Shown here one piece after another: positions 62,843 to 64,000 of a DNA stretch of 64,000 nucleotides; the stretch's first letter is position 1; each line of letters begins with the position of its first letter. A model generated the notes under the pieces. It worked only from the letters and a program-made list of their open reading frames with translations, did not search any database and was not told where the DNA came from. The stretch lies in NCBI GenBank assembly GCA_019359395.1, contig JAHHHK010000019.1, positions 1-64,000 of the forward strand. Direction: 5' to 3'. A program made the position numbers and the translations under genes. The stretch comes from Komarekiella atlantica HA4396-MV6 (GTDB lineage Bacteria > Cyanobacteriota > Cyanobacteriia > Cyanobacteriales > Nostocaceae).

Positions 62843-62980
62843 ACCAAATCACGTAATTTCACTATGGTCAATTTGTAAATTGTGTAACTCATGATTTTGT
62901 AAAGTTTTGTGATTTGCTGCATAACTTTTGCTTTTGCGATTGAAGTGTAAGTAACACCCACAGTTTTTCTATTTGAGTTA

Positions 62981-64000
62981 ATGCTAGAGAACCTTATACC
63001 AAGTATCTCCCGGCAACATCTGAATCAATTTCCTACCTTAACTGCTCTTTTACGTCACAGAGCACTATACCAGCCAGATCAAATTGCTTTTATTTTTTTG
63101 CAAGACGAAGAGACAGAATCAGCTCGCTTAACTTATCGAGAGTTAGACCAACAGGCTCAGGCGATCGCTGTTCAATTACAATCAATTAAAGCAAGTAGTG
63201 AGCGCGCATTACTGCTCTACCCACCAGGATTAGACTACATTGCTGCGTTTTTCGGATGTTTATATGCCAATGTAGTGGCTGTTCCGGCTTATCCACCCCG
63301 CCGGAATCAGAAAATGTCTAGGCTGATGGCGATCGTGAGAGATGCTCAGGCTACAGTAGCACTCACTACTACATCTGTGTTGACCAACTTAAAGGATAGA
63401 TTTTCTGAAACTCCAGAATTGTCTTCACTACGTTGGTTAGCAACCGATAATCCCAACGAACAAGCGTTAGACTGGCAAGAACCAAAAGTTAGCAGCGACA
63501 CGCTGGCATTTCTGCAATACACTTCAGGTTCTACAGGAATACCCAAGGGTGTAATGGTTACTCATGGCAACCTGCTACATAATTCAGAATTAATCCATAA
63601 CTCTTTCGAGCATACATCCAAGAGTTGGGGATTAATTTGGTTGCCACCTTACCACGACATGGGGTTGATTGGTGGAGTGCTACAGCCACTTTACGGTGGT
63701 TTTCCGGTAACATTTATGTCACCCGCAGCCTTTCTTCAAAAACCGATTCGTTGGTTAAATGCGATTACTCGTTATAAAGCGACTACCAGCGGCGGCCCCA
63801 ATTTTGCTTATGAATTATGTGTTCAAAAAATTACGCCAGAACAACGAGAAGGCCTTGATTTGAGCAGTTGGGAAGTAGCTTTTAATGGTGCTGAGCCGAT
63901 TCGTCCTGATACACTAGATCGGTTTGCTGCAACTTTCGAGCCTTGTGGTTTCCGCCGAGAAGCATTTTACCCCTGCTATGGGATGGCTGAGACAACACTC
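62981..64000 (+). CDS. Fatty acyl-AMP ligase / AMP-dependent synthetase, truncated by window end (not in ORF track)
   Basis: MLENLIPSISRQHLNQFPTLTALLRHRALYQPDQIAFIFLQD..; LQYTSGSTGIPKGVMVTHGNLLHN; WLPPYHDMGLIGG. Confidence 0.9.
   Translation, partial: MLENLIPSISRQHLNQFPTLTALLRHRALYQPDQIAFIFLQDEETESARLTYRELDQQAQAIAVQLQSIKASSERALLLYPPGLDYIAAFFGCLYANVVAVPAYPPRRNQKMSRLMAIVRDAQATVALTTTSVLTNLKDRFSETPELSSLRWLATDNPNEQALDWQEPKVSSDTLAFLQYTSGSTGIPKGVMVTHGNLLHNSELIHNSFEHTSKSWGLIWLPPYHDMGLIGGVLQPLYGGFPVTFMSPAAFLQKPIRWLNAITRYKATTSGGPNFAYELCVQKITPEQREGLDLSSWEVAFNGAEPIRPDTLDRFAATFEPCGFRREAFYPCYGMAETTL

Overview
This 64 kb window is chromosomal DNA from a filamentous, Nostoc/Anabaena-like cyanobacterium. Evidence: dense HIP1 (GCGATCGC) sites, IsiA/Pcb genes, a Cph1-like phytochrome, and small dispersed repeats. 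Most of it is housekeeping: alpha-amylase, MurJ, LCP protein, mannose-1-P guanylyltransferase, YidD, UbiB-like kinase, a gap-pyk-tal-ackA cluster, glycogen phosphorylase, Tab2-like protein, DAHP synthase, and a fatty acyl-AMP ligase cut off at the right edge. Two systems stand out. (1) A RiPP locus at about 15.4-26.0 kb has an APH-type kinase, a HopA1-family putative phospho-Ser/Thr lyase, and an unlisted 53-aa precursor (18716-18877) with a GG leader and core LMIAICSSCCGTHTWA. It also has a parvulin-type PPIase, HlyD, a C39-peptidase ABC exporter and an HTH protein. No LanM/LanC/YcaO gene is visible, so it resembles a class-V-lanthipeptide-type dehydration system. (2) A probable aromatic-amino-acid transcription attenuator lies upstream of the minus-strand DAHP synthase gene: promoter, 18-aa leader peptide MFSNNSYFYFWFRVVHWE, and an antiterminator overlapping an intrinsic terminator. 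Other observations are nested MITE-like elements with occupied and empty sites, a 27-nt repeat inserted in frame in a DUF2470 gene, single-base frameshifts in xisH and a DUF2887-type gene, two 21-bp tandem arrays open in several frames, paired Arg/Tyr-rich secreted proteins, and an uncharacterised three-gene operon. All assignments come from reading the sequence; no database searches were run.
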